The position numbers and the translations under genes were made by a program. Below, piece by piece: positions 1-6,382 of a stretch of 12,462 bases of DNA. The stretch is taken from the NCBI GenBank assembly GCA_050043005.1, contig JBHJIZ010000127.1:1-12462 (forward strand), read 5' to 3'. Source of the stretch: Thermohalobaculum sp050043005 (GTDB lineage Bacteria; Pseudomonadota; Alphaproteobacteria; Rhodobacterales; Rhodobacteraceae). The notes beneath the pieces were generated by a model that ran no database searches, was not told the DNA's origin, and worked only from the letters and a program-made list of their open reading frames with translations. Within the stretch, counting starts at the first letter, position 1; each line of letters begins with the position of its first letter.

Positions 1-98
1 AGATCCCCGGCGAGCCGCTCTTCATCCTCGACCGCAAGCCGTGGTGGGAGATGCCGGAGCTCGCGCCGTACATCCGCGACACCCGGTTCGACAGCTGA
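1..98 (+). CDS. 3' end of an unidentified CDS (partial)
   Basis: An open frame enters from the left edge (first full codon at 3) and ends at TGA 96-98, giving 32 residues that finish PYIRDTRFDS. Nearly every third base is G or C (ATC CCC GGC GAG CCG CTC TTC), so it is very probably a real coding end. The tail contains a Trp-Trp pair (RKPWWEMPEL). I do not recognise the family. The stop lies 24 bases before the next gene's start, so it is probably in the same operon as the two small genes that follow and belongs to the mobile element. Confidence 0.6.
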   Translation, partial: IPGEPLFILDRKPWWEMPELAPYIRDTRFDS

Positions 99-122
99 TC
101 CACAGCCAACAGGAGCATGGAC

Positions 123-449
123 ATGACTAACGATGCCCCGCCGTCGGCGCACGAACGCGCGCAACTCAAGGCGGCCCGAAAGCGCGATCTGCCCCGCCCC
201 GCGCCATCTCTTCAACCGCGCGCCATGGGTCACGCTGTCCGCAGCACCGCCAAGGAAGCATCGCGGGAACGGGCTCAGATCCGAGAGACGCGCATCCAAT
301 CCATCGACAGGGCGCTCGCGAAGGAAAAGGGCCACGCGACGGCGCGTTTCGGACAGGTCAAGGGCCAGCCGCACCAGGCGCACGCCAAATCCAATCGGAT
401 CAACCGCGGCAAGAGTGCGGCGCGCCGGGACTTCACCCGCAGTCGATAG
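123..449 (+). CDS. Small, highly basic hypothetical protein
   Basis: This encodes 108 aa rich in Arg, Lys, Ala and Gln, with no hydrophobic core, signal peptide or membrane segment. The middle (about residues 40-75) looks helical and charged, and the C-terminus is strongly basic (GKSAARRDFTRSR). That composition suggests binding to nucleic acid, but no domain is recognised. ATG 123 is preferred over ATG 117 because the AGGAG at 110-114 is 8 bases from 123 but only 2 from 117. It lies between the upstream partial gene and the gene at 468 with short gaps (24 and 18 bases), consistent with one transcript. A competing frame is open over the same stretch but has no ribosome binding site. The function is unknown. 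Confidence 0.5.
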   Translation: MTNDAPPSAHERAQLKAARKRDLPRPAPSLQPRAMGHAVRSTAKEASRERAQIRETRIQSIDRALAKEKGHATARFGQVKGQPHQAHAKSNRINRGKSAARRDFTRSR

Positions 450-467
450 CAGAGAAGGAGAAAAGAC

Positions 468-767
468 ATGGAAAAGAATGATGGCCCCGTCACGACACTG
501 CGCGACCGCAGTCTCAAGGCGTCGATCTGGCGCAACCAATCGGACAAGGGAGAATTCTACAGCTGCACACTCTCGCGTGTTTATGAGGACCGCAAGACCG
601 GGGAGTTGCGCGACTCGACCAGCTTCTCCGGCAAGGAGTTGATGCGCGTCAGCGAACTCTCCCGGCGGGCACACAACACCATCCTCAAACTCGACCGTGA
701 GCGCGACCGGCGCGGGGCCAAGGGGGACGTCGCCCCCCAACAAGCCCGCGATAGGGACCGCCGCTGA
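468..767 (+). CDS. Small conserved mobile-element protein, paralog 1 of 2
   Basis: This 99-aa protein starts at ATG 468 behind a strong AAGGAG (455-460). Residues about 8-68 form the conserved part: LRDRSLKASIWRN, then GEFYSCTLSRVYED, then DSTSFSGKELMRVSELSRRAH, and after that a charged Arg/Asp-rich tail. The pattern suggests three or four beta strands followed by one long helix. From memory, proteins of this kind are common and uncharacterised in alphaproteobacterial plasmids, prophages and islands and in some planctomycetes; I know no named domain. The strand-strand-strand-helix order is reminiscent of PC4-like single-strand DNA binders, but that is a guess about fold. A diverged paralog follows at 972. 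The tail beyond residue 70 looks low in complexity and may be poorly conserved. Confidence 0.7.
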   Translation: MEKNDGPVTTLRDRSLKASIWRNQSDKGEFYSCTLSRVYEDRKTGELRDSTSFSGKELMRVSELSRRAHNTILKLDRERDRRGAKGDVAPQQARDRDRR

Positions 768-809
768 GGCCGCCAACAGATGGTGGTCGGAACTTGGGCG
801 GGCGGGATA

Positions 810-864
810 ACACTATGGAAAATAGCGATTTTTCTTGCAAATCAGGACATTTTTCCTATAGTGT
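810..864. repeat. Imperfect inverted repeat in an A+T-rich promoter region
   Basis: The left arm ACACTATGGAAAA (810-822) faces the right arm TTTTTCCTATAGTGT (850-864). The arms pair as 7 plus 6 bp with one bulged base. The spacer is A+T-rich in an otherwise G+C-rich window. The right arm contains the -10 element of the proposed promoter, so the repeat could act as an operator or form a cruciform. Confidence 0.5.
835..862 (+). promoter_or_regulatory. Predicted sigma-70 type promoter
   Basis: A -35 element TTGCAA (835-840) is followed, after 16 bases, by a -10 element TATAGT (857-862). The surroundings are A+T-rich. Transcription would begin around 868-870 and read into the genes at 972, 1351 and 1677. 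The first gene boundary behind it is 110 bases away, leaving a leader that contains a hairpin. No other stretch before the recombinase looks as much like a promoter. Confidence 0.6.
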
Positions 865-877
865 TCGCTATATGTTC
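863..877 (+). promoter_or_regulatory. Predicted LexA (SOS) box, GTTC-N7-GTTC
   Basis: The direct repeat GTTC (863-866), gctatat, GTTC (874-877) matches the alphaproteobacterial LexA box GTTC-N7-GTTC exactly. It starts one base after the predicted -10, so bound LexA would cover the transcription start. An inverted copy, GAGAACA (891-897), pairs with TGTTCTC (873-879), so the site may be more extended. Position and spacing both fit repression of the recombinase operon, relieved by DNA damage. Confidence 0.65.
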
Positions 878-903
878 TCATCTCATTTTGGAGAACACCC
901 GGC

Positions 904-931
904 CAGACCGAGGCGAGACATCGCCGGTCTG
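904..931 (+). promoter_or_regulatory. Leader hairpin of the recombinase operon
   Basis: CAGACC-GA-GGCGA (904-916) pairs with TCGCC-GGTCTG (921-931) around the loop GACA. The result is 11 base pairs with a 2-base bulge on the left. No T-run follows, so it is not a typical terminator. It sits in the untranslated leader between the predicted promoter and ATG 972. Its role is unknown; transcript stability or weak attenuation are possibilities. Confidence 0.45.
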
Positions 932-971
932 TCCACCCAATCCACTCACCATTGAACCGAAAGGCATAGAT

Positions 972-1340
972 ATGACGAACAATCCCAAACCAATAGACGT
1001 CCTGCGCGACGGCGCGCTCAAGGCCAGCCTCTGGTACCACGGCGGCGACCGGAACGGTCCCTTCATCACCGTGTCGTTGGCGAAGACGTATTCTGACATT
1101 CAGGGGCGACCCGCGGATTCCACCTCGTTCGTCGGGACGGAGCTTTTACGTCTGAGCCATCTGCTCACCAGAGCGTATGATCGCTCTGGACACTTGCTTC
1201 GCCAGTTCCGCAATGCCCCCGACCAGCCCGACTTGTTGGATCACGGCGACGCGCCTGCGCAATCCGACGGCATGCCTTCCCGGACAGGACGTGACTTTCA
1301 ACAGAGCACCCGCCAGCGCCGGGCGCCCGGGCCGCGGTAG
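972..1340 (+). CDS. Small conserved mobile-element protein, paralog 2 of 2
   Basis: This 122-aa protein belongs to the same family as the product of 468-767. LRDGALKASLWYHGG, NGPFITVSLAKTYSD and DSTSFVGTELLRLSHLLTRAYD align with the corresponding parts of the first copy. The shared region is about residues 9-72, and the rest is a polar, Pro/Arg-rich tail. The frame is open further upstream (to 780), but ATG 972 is the likely start: the family similarity begins just after it, an AAAGG precedes it by 7 bases, and the predicted promoter and SOS box lie inside the upstream extension. It ends just before the AGGAG of the gene at 1351, so it heads the recombinase operon. Its function is unknown; a nucleic-acid-binding role is only a guess. 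Confidence 0.7.
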   Translation: MTNNPKPIDVLRDGALKASLWYHGGDRNGPFITVSLAKTYSDIQGRPADSTSFVGTELLRLSHLLTRAYDRSGHLLRQFRNAPDQPDLLDHGDAPAQSDGMPSRTGRDFQQSTRQRRAPGPR

Positions 1341-1350
1341 AGGAGATCCG

Positions 1351-1680
1351 ATGACCCAGACCAGAGAGAAACCCGCCCCTGTGAGCAGTACGTCGGACGC
1401 ATTTGCGGGCACCGATCGCGAGACCGCACCGCGCCGCCAGCCCGGAGTGCGCTTCGATTGGCGCGATTGGGCACCTTACCTCGAGGACGATGCGATCCCT
1501 GATGATCAAAAGCGCGAACTGATCGAGACGCTCTGGTCTATCGTCACGGCCTTTGTTGACATGGGTTGGTCGCTCAACCCGACGCAGCAAATCTGTGGAC
1601 AATACATCGATCTGAAGGCCGTGCTCGACGCCGCTGTGCTAGAGTCAGAGCAAGAAAAACAAGAACAGGAGGACGCATGA
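1351..1680 (+). CDS. Small acidic protein coupled to the recombinase
   Basis: This 109-aa protein starts at ATG 1351 behind AGGAG (1341-1345). The N-terminal 35 residues look disordered. Residues about 36-85 carry the conserved-looking block FDWRDWAPYLEDD, QKRELIETLWSIVTAFVDMGW and NPTQQICGQ, and the end is a Glu/Gln-rich helix. There is no signal peptide or membrane span. Its stop overlaps the recombinase start in ATGA (1677-1680), so the two are probably made together in a fixed ratio. From memory, similar small ORFs sit just before serine recombinases in alphaproteobacteria, but I know no assigned function. A recombination directionality factor or accessory protein is a reasonable guess from position and size, not from homology. 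Confidence 0.75.
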   Translation: MTQTREKPAPVSSTSDAFAGTDRETAPRRQPGVRFDWRDWAPYLEDDAIPDDQKRELIETLWSIVTAFVDMGWSLNPTQQICGQYIDLKAVLDAAVLESEQEKQEQEDA

Positions 1681-3299
1681 CGGGGATCATAAAAGCCGTC
1701 ATCTACTGCCGGGTCTCGACCGCAGGACAGGAAGCTGAAGGCCACGGTCTTGAGTCCCAGGAGGCCCGCTGCCGTCAATACGCCGCCGCCCGGGGCTATG
1801 AAGTGGTCGCCGTCTTTCCGGACACAAAAAGCGGCGGCGGCGACTTCATGAAACGCCCCGGCATGGTGGCACTGCTCTCTTACCTCGACGCCCATCCCGG
1901 TGAGCGTTTCGTCGTCATCTTCGACGATCTCAAGCGCTTCGCCCGGGACCGCGACTTTCATTTCCGTCTGCGCGCCGCGATGCAGGAGCGTGATGCCGTC
2001 CGCGAATGTCTGAACTTCAAGTTCGAGGACACGCCCGAGGGCGAGTTCATCGAGACCATCATGGCCGCCCAGGGCCAGCTAGAACGCCAGCAGAATGCCC
2101 GCCAGGTCGCCCAAAAAATGAAGGCCCGGATGCAGGCAGGATACTGGATCCACAATCCGCCGGTCGGCTACCGCTATGAGACGATCAGGGGTCACGGCAA
2201 GGTGCTGGTGCCCAACCCGCCACTTTCGGAACTTGTGCGAGAGGCGCTGGAAGGGTTCGCGATGGGCCGTTTCCAGACGCAGGTCGAGGCCAAACGCTTC
2301 TTCGAAGCGCACCCCGCCTTTCCGCGCAATCGCAAGGGCGTGATCACGCAACAGCGCGTCACCGACATCCTGACGCAGCCGCTCTACACGGGCCATATCT
2401 GCTCGGAAAGGTATGGCATCCATTGGCTGCGCGGCCACCATGAGCCGCTGATCTCGGTCGATACCTTTGAGAGAATTCAGGAACGCCGGGCAGGCGGGGC
2501 CAAGGCCCCCACTCGCAAGAACCTCGGCGAGGACTTCGCGTTGCGCGGCTTCGTGTGCTGCGACGATTGCGGGCAGCCCTACACGGCTTGCTGGTCCACA
2601 GGGAACACCAAGAAGTACCCGTACTACCTCTGCGACACCAAGGGCTGCCCCAGCTATCGCAAATCTGTGCGCCGCGAGAGGATCGAAGGCGAGTTCGAAG
2701 CGATCCTGAAGGCCCTCCAACCCGCACGACGTCTGATGACCTGCGTCACCGCCATGGTACGGGCAGCTTGGTCAGCGCGTGAAGCACAGGCGAAACGGGC
2801 AGCGGTCGCCAGCAAGCGCGATCTCACGGTCTTGGACAAGCAGATCGATGGTCTCTTGGTCCGCATCGTCGATGCGACAAACCCCGCCGTGATCGACGCC
2901 TATGAGACGAAGATCGCAGACTTACAGAAACAGCGGGCACTCATCAGCGAAAAGACTGAGAAAACGACGACGGCAAAGGGGAGTGTGGAGGATTTTATCG
3001 AACTCGCGCTCAGCTTCCTCGCAAACCCCTGGAATCTCTGGAAAACCGGCGATATGACCCTGCGCCGCACGGTCCTGAAACTGGCCTTCGCAGAGCGGCC
3101 CACCTACTGCCGAAAGGAGGGTTATCAAACCCCCAAAACCACCTTACCCTTCAAGGTGTTAGCGGGGTTTTCCACAGATGAGTCTGGTTTGGTGCGGTCG
3201 AGAAGACTCGAACTTCCACGGGTTTTACCCCACAGCGACCTCAACGCTGCGCGTCTACCAATTCCGCCACGACCGCACGTCGTTGGATGCGGCGAATAG
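1677..3299 (+). CDS. Large serine recombinase (site-specific integrase)
   Basis: This 540-aa protein cuts and rejoins DNA at attachment sites through a phosphoserine link. The N-terminal resolvase domain (about residues 6-150) has YCRVST with the predicted nucleophile Ser14, and DDLKRFARD with the usual arginines. A recombinase domain follows (about 155-280), then a zinc ribbon with C295, C298, C319 and C324, then a helical region (about 365-430) likely to form the coiled coil of large serine recombinases. AGGAGG (1667-1672) supports ATG 1677. The C-terminus is odd: after PFKVLAGFSTDESG, residues 505-533 are simply the complement of a tRNA-Leu gene read in frame, and the stop at 3297-3299 lies in chromosomal sequence. 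The excised form should therefore have a different end. The family call is certain; the true C-terminus is not. Confidence 0.93.
   Translation: MTGIIKAVIYCRVSTAGQEAEGHGLESQEARCRQYAAARGYEVVAVFPDTKSGGGDFMKRPGMVALLSYLDAHPGERFVVIFDDLKRFARDRDFHFRLRAAMQERDAVRECLNFKFEDTPEGEFIETIMAAQGQLERQQNARQVAQKMKARMQAGYWIHNPPVGYRYETIRGHGKVLVPNPPLSELVREALEGFAMGRFQTQVEAKRFFEAHPAFPRNRKGVITQQRVTDILTQPLYTGHICSERYGIHWLRGHHEPLISVDTFERIQERRAGGAKAPTRKNLGEDFALRGFVCCDDCGQPYTACWSTGNTKKYPYYLCDTKGCPSYRKSVRRERIEGEFEAILKALQPARRLMTCVTAMVRAAWSAREAQAKRAAVASKRDLTVLDKQIDGLLVRIVDATNPAVIDAYETKIADLQKQRALISEKTEKTTTAKGSVEDFIELALSFLANPWNLWKTGDMTLRRTVLKLAFAERPTYCRKEGYQTPKTTLPFKVLAGFSTDESGLVRSRRLELPRVLPHSDLNAARLPIPPRPHVVGCGE
3165..3276. other. 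Inferred attachment site (element/chromosome junction)
   Basis: The recombinase gene points into the 3' end of tRNA-Leu and its frame runs through the tRNA, so the crossover probably lies within or just before the tRNA 3' half (from about 3190). The element lies to the left and conserved chromosomal genes to the right. The exact core cannot be seen because the partner junction is outside the window. Confidence 0.5.
3190..3276 (-). tRNA. tRNA-Leu (anticodon GAG)
   Basis: On the minus strand this 87-base sequence folds as a class II tRNA. The acceptor arms GCGGTCG and CGACCGC pair fully and are followed by A and an encoded CCA (3192-3190). The anticodon stem CAGCG/CGCTG closes the loop TTGAGGT with anticodon GAG (3242-3240), which reads CUC/CUU leucine codons. 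A long variable arm (GGGT/ACCC) is typical of tRNA-Leu, and the T arm contains TTCGAGT. The tRNA stays intact even though the mobile element abuts its 3' end. It is divergent from lipB. Confidence 0.96.
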
Positions 3300-3338
3300 C
3301 AAAACCCTGGGGCCTTGTGAAGCCCCAGTTCGCCGCAT
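3287..3338. repeat. Nested inverted repeat between tRNA-Leu and lipB
   Basis: An outer perfect 10-bp repeat, ATGCGGCGAA (3287-3296) and TTCGCCGCAT (3329-3338), encloses an inner perfect 7-bp stem, CTGGGGC (3307-3313) and GCCCCAG (3322-3328), with loop CTTGTGAA. The right arms are contiguous, while the left arms are separated by TAGCAAAACC. On the plus strand it would lie in the lipB leader, ending 11 bases before ATG. On the minus strand the inner hairpin is followed by GGTTTTGC, a weak terminator-like tail. It may form in the divergent transcripts or bind a protein. Confidence 0.6.
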
Positions 3339-3349
3339 AGTCAGAACCT

Positions 3350-4000
3350 ATGCTGGAATGGCGCATATCCGAAGATCCCATCGCGTACGAGGATGCAATT
3401 GCGTGGATGGAACACCGCGTGGACGCGATCATCGATGGGTCAGCCAAAGAATGTATCTGGTTGCTGGAGCACCCGCCGCTCTACACGGCCGGGACAAGTG
3501 CCCGGCCAGAAGATCTGCTCGATGGACGTTTCCCCGTCTATAAAACTAAGCGCGGCGGGCAGTACACGTATCATGGGCCAGGTCAGCGCGTCGTCTACGT
3601 CATGCTTGATCTGAACAAGCGCGGCAGGGATGTCCGCGCATATGTCAGACAGCTTGAAAGCTGGGTGATCGCAGTCCTCGCCACCTTCCAGATCCGTGGA
3701 GAATTGCGCGACGCCCGAGTCGGCGTCTGGGTAGCGCGTCCCGACAAGCCACCTACCGCCGATGGTCGCCCGCCTGAGGACAAGATCGCTGCAATCGGCG
3801 TTCGCGTTCGCCGATGGGTGGCTTTTCATGGTTTCTCGATCAATGTCGAACCGGATCTCGGCCATTTCGACGGAATTGTCCCCTGCGGTATAGCCGAGCA
3901 CGGCGTGACCAGCCTGGTCGATCTTGGCCTACCAATCACCCTGAGTGACGTCGACGTTGCTCTCAGGCAGCAATTCACGCGCATTTTTGTTGCGCCCTGA
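3350..4000 (+). CDS. lipB: Octanoyltransferase LipB
   Basis: LipB transfers octanoyl groups from acyl carrier protein to lipoyl domains of enzymes such as pyruvate dehydrogenase, the first step of lipoate synthesis, in the cytoplasm. The 216-aa length is normal. Family motifs are complete: EHPPLYTAG (40-48), RGGQYTYHGPGQ (68-79), the catalytic Lys145 in KIAAIGVRVRRWVAFHG, and the catalytic Cys179 in GIVPCGI. No strong ribosome binding site precedes ATG 3350, but the protein begins where the family usually does. The gene stands alone, divergent from tRNA-Leu and 120 bases ahead of the cytochrome c gene. The short leader contains half of the nested inverted repeat. Confidence 0.96.
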   Translation: MLEWRISEDPIAYEDAIAWMEHRVDAIIDGSAKECIWLLEHPPLYTAGTSARPEDLLDGRFPVYKTKRGGQYTYHGPGQRVVYVMLDLNKRGRDVRAYVRQLESWVIAVLATFQIRGELRDARVGVWVARPDKPPTADGRPPEDKIAAIGVRVRRWVAFHGFSINVEPDLGHFDGIVPCGIAEHGVTSLVDLGLPITLSDVDVALRQQFTRIFVAP

Positions 4001-4120
4001 TGCCGCGCAACGGAAATTCACAGTGGAAGCGTAGGAAGTTTCCGACATATTGCCGGGCATAACAGTTCCGACGCGGCGTGATGCCGTAGAACAGCTTCGA
4101 GAAAAATGGGAGCGAAGACG

Positions 4121-4504
4121 ATGAGAAAAGCAACCTCTGCACTGGCCGCACTGCTGGCTGCTGGTCTGTTCGCCGGTTCGGCGATGGCCGAGGGCGATGT
4201 CGCGAAGGGCGAAAAGGTCTTCAAGCGCTGCAAGGCCTGCCACAAGGTCGAGGACGGCAAGAACGGCGTGGGACCGCACATGTTCGGTGTGGTCGGACGC
4301 GCGGTCGCCGCCGTCGAGGGATACAAATACTCCAAGGCAATGGTTGCCTACGGCGCCAATGGCGAAGTTTGGGACGCAGCCCGTCTGGACGCCTACCTGA
4401 CCGCACCGAAGAAGGAGGTCAAAGGCACCAAAATGGCGTTCGCCGGGCTCAAGAAGGATTCGCAACGCGCCGATGTGATTGCCTACCTGGAAAGCCTGAA
4501 GTAA
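4121..4504 (+). CDS. Periplasmic class I cytochrome c
   Basis: This encodes a 127-aa precursor. A signal peptide (residues 1-23) ends in GSAMA before EGD, so the mature protein of about 104 aa is exported and receives heme in the periplasm. The heme site is C37-K-A-C40-H41, and Met105 in GTKMAF is the likely sixth ligand. GPHMFGVVGR and the final helix SQRADVIAYLESL are typical of the cytochrome c2/c550 group, which carries electrons between the bc1 complex and oxidases. ATG 4121 is chosen over the in-frame ATG 4106 because GGGAG (4108-4112) lies 8 bases before it and the signal peptide then begins MRKATS. The aa3 oxidase subunit downstream is a plausible electron acceptor, but the terminator between them indicates separate transcripts. 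Confidence 0.93.
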   Translation: MRKATSALAALLAAGLFAGSAMAEGDVAKGEKVFKRCKACHKVEDGKNGVGPHMFGVVGRAVAAVEGYKYSKAMVAYGANGEVWDAARLDAYLTAPKKEVKGTKMAFAGLKKDSQRADVIAYLESLK

Positions 4505-4544
4505 CTCCCAAGTTACGGAATTTTAACGCGAATCTGGCGTCAGT

Positions 4545-4574
4545 CGCCCCCGGAAGATCCACCTTCCGGGGGCG
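4545..4574 (+). terminator. Rho-independent terminator after cytochrome c
   Basis: A perfect 12-bp stem, arms 4545-4556 and 4563-4574 (CGCCCCCGGAAG and its complement), closes the loop ATCCAC and is followed by CTTTCATT. It lies 40 bases after the cytochrome c stop. The stem is very stable; the T-tract is only moderate. Confidence 0.85.
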
Positions 4575-4614
4575 CTTTCATTCTGCGGGAAAATCTCCCC
4601 GGAACCGCGTGAAA

Positions 4615-4630
4615 TTGCCGAGTGCGGCAA
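4615..4630. promoter_or_regulatory. Palindrome upstream of ctaD
   Basis: TTGCCG-AGTG-CGGCAA is a perfect 6-bp inverted repeat about 100 bases before the ctaD start, with another TTGCCG a few bases downstream (4640-4645). It could be an operator for a regulator of the oxidase gene. No clear -35/-10 pair was found in the same gap. Confidence 0.3.
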
Positions 4631-4728
4631 GGTTTCCCGTTGCCGCCTGGAAAACCGGCAGATAAGCCGAGATTGGAATTCGGCATGGGCTATTGCGTCC
4701 ATGCGCGTGGTATTGAAGGAGCACCGTG

Positions 4729-6378
4729 ATGGCCGATGCAGCAGCGCACGCCCACGACCACGATCATAAGGTTGGGTTCTTCACCCGCTGGTTCTGTTCG
4801 ACGAACCACAAGGACATCGGGGTTCTGTACCTGATCACGGCGTCGGTCATGGGCCTGATTGCAGTCCTGTTCTCGGGCTACATGCGCCTTGAGTTGATGG
4901 AAGCCGGCGTTCAGTACATGACGAACGACGACGGCTCGCCGAACGGTCACCTCTGGAACATCATGATCACGGGGCACGGCATCCTGATGATGTTCTTTGT
5001 GATCATCCCGGCGATGTTCGGCGGCTTCGGCAACTACTTCATGCCGCTGCAAATCGGTGCGCCAGACATGGCGTTCCCGCGGATGAACAACCTCAGCTAC
5101 TGGCTCTACGTCTCTGGCTGTACCATGGCGCTGCTGTCGGTGGTCGTGCCCGGCGGAAACGAGCAAGGCGGTTCTGGCGTCGGCTGGGTGCTCTATGCGC
5201 CGCTTTCGACGTCCGAGGGCGGTATCGCGACGGACTTCGCGATCTTCGCGCTCCACCTCTCCGGCGCGTCCACGATACTCGGCTCGATCAACATGCTCAA
5301 GCCCATCCTGAACATGCGCGCTCCGGGCATGAAGCTGATGAAAGTTCCACTGTTCCCGAGGTCAATCATTGCAACCGCATGGATGAGACTGCTGTCGCTT
5401 CCTGTGCTGGCGGGCGCGATCACCATGCTGCTGACGGATCGCAACTTCGGCACGGCCTTCTTCCAGCCAGAAGGCGGCGGCGATCCGCTGCTCTACCAGC
5501 ACATCTTCTGGTTCTTCGGGCACCCCGAAGTCTACATGCTGATCGTTCCAGCCTTCGGTGTCGTCAGCCATGTGGTCTCGACGTTCTCGCGCAAGCCGGT
5601 GTTTGGGTATGCGGCGATGGTCGCTGCCATGTTGATAATTTCGGCTCTGGGTTTCGTCGTCTGGGCACACCACATGTACACGGTCGGCATGTCGGTGAAC
5701 TCGCAGGCCTACTTCATGCTGGCGACACTGACGATTGCGGTGCCCACTGGGGTCAAGGTCTTTTCCTGGATCGCCACGATGTGGGGCGGATCGATCGAGT
5801 TCCGAACGCCTATGCTGTATGCATTTGGCTTTATCTTCCTGTTCACCTTCGGCGGTGTGACCGGGATCGTGCTGAGCCAGGCGGGCGTTGATCGGGCCTA
5901 TCACGATACCTACTATGTGGTCGCCCACTTCCACTATGTGATGTCCTTGGGCGCAGTGTTCGGGATCTTCGCCGGTCTCTACTACTGGATCGGCAAAATC
6001 TCGGGTCGCCAATACGACGAGAAGCTCGGCAAGATCCAGTTCTGGACGATGTTCATCGGTGCGAACATCACGTTCTTCCCGCAGCACTTCATTGGCCGCC
6101 AGGGTATGCCGCGACGCTATCTGGACTATCCGGAAGCGTTCGAGTTTTACCACTTCATCTCGTCGCTCGGTGCCTTCATCTCGATCGCGTCCTTCTTCCT
6201 GTTCCTCTACATCATGATCCAGACCGTCCGGTCCGGTCAGAGAGTGACCGAGGAAAACTATTGGGACGATCAGTATCCGGCGCTCGAGTGGTCGCTTCCG
6301 AACCCGCCGCCGGCGCACACGTTCGAAACGCTGCCAACGCCGGCCGAGTGGGACAAGCAGCAGCCAGCGCACCACTAA
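4729..6378 (+). CDS. ctaD: Cytochrome c oxidase subunit I, aa3 type
   Basis: This is the catalytic subunit of the inner-membrane terminal oxidase, which reduces O2 to water and pumps protons. The 549-aa protein has 12 expected membrane helices. Ligands visible are His83 and His402 (heme a), His400 (heme a3), and His265, His314 and His315 (CuB). His265-Pro-Glu-Val-Tyr269 supplies the cross-linked His-Tyr pair and Glu267 of the D channel. Asp113 and Asn120 (APDMAFPRMNN) and Lys343 (TGVKVF) mark the D and K channels. ATG 4729 sits 7 bases after AAGGAG (4716-4721); GTG 4726 is less well spaced. Oddly, Arg211 and Arg220 (FPRSIIATAWMRLL) use AGG and AGA codons inside what is normally an uncharged helix. 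Subunits II and III are not in the window. Confidence 0.98.
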   Translation: MADAAAHAHDHDHKVGFFTRWFCSTNHKDIGVLYLITASVMGLIAVLFSGYMRLELMEAGVQYMTNDDGSPNGHLWNIMITGHGILMMFFVIIPAMFGGFGNYFMPLQIGAPDMAFPRMNNLSYWLYVSGCTMALLSVVVPGGNEQGGSGVGWVLYAPLSTSEGGIATDFAIFALHLSGASTILGSINMLKPILNMRAPGMKLMKVPLFPRSIIATAWMRLLSLPVLAGAITMLLTDRNFGTAFFQPEGGGDPLLYQHIFWFFGHPEVYMLIVPAFGVVSHVVSTFSRKPVFGYAAMVAAMLIISALGFVVWAHHMYTVGMSVNSQAYFMLATLTIAVPTGVKVFSWIATMWGGSIEFRTPMLYAFGFIFLFTFGGVTGIVLSQAGVDRAYHDTYYVVAHFHYVMSLGAVFGIFAGLYYWIGKISGRQYDEKLGKIQFWTMFIGANITFFPQHFIGRQGMPRRYLDYPEAFEFYHFISSLGAFISIASFFLFLYIMIQTVRSGQRVTEENYWDDQYPALEWSLPNPPPAHTFETLPTPAEWDKQQPAHH

Positions 6379-6382
6379 GCTC

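Noticed and set aside
133..642. A 169-codon plus-strand frame across the first two small genes
   Set aside because: It is Arg/Ser-rich, overlaps two genes with good ribosome binding sites, and has no ribosome binding site of its own. It is a G+C-rich shadow frame.
4501..4516. GTAACT-CCCA-AGTTAC at the cytochrome c stop as a terminator
   Set aside because: The stem is only 6 bp and A+T-rich with no T-tract; the strong hairpin at 4545-4574 explains termination.
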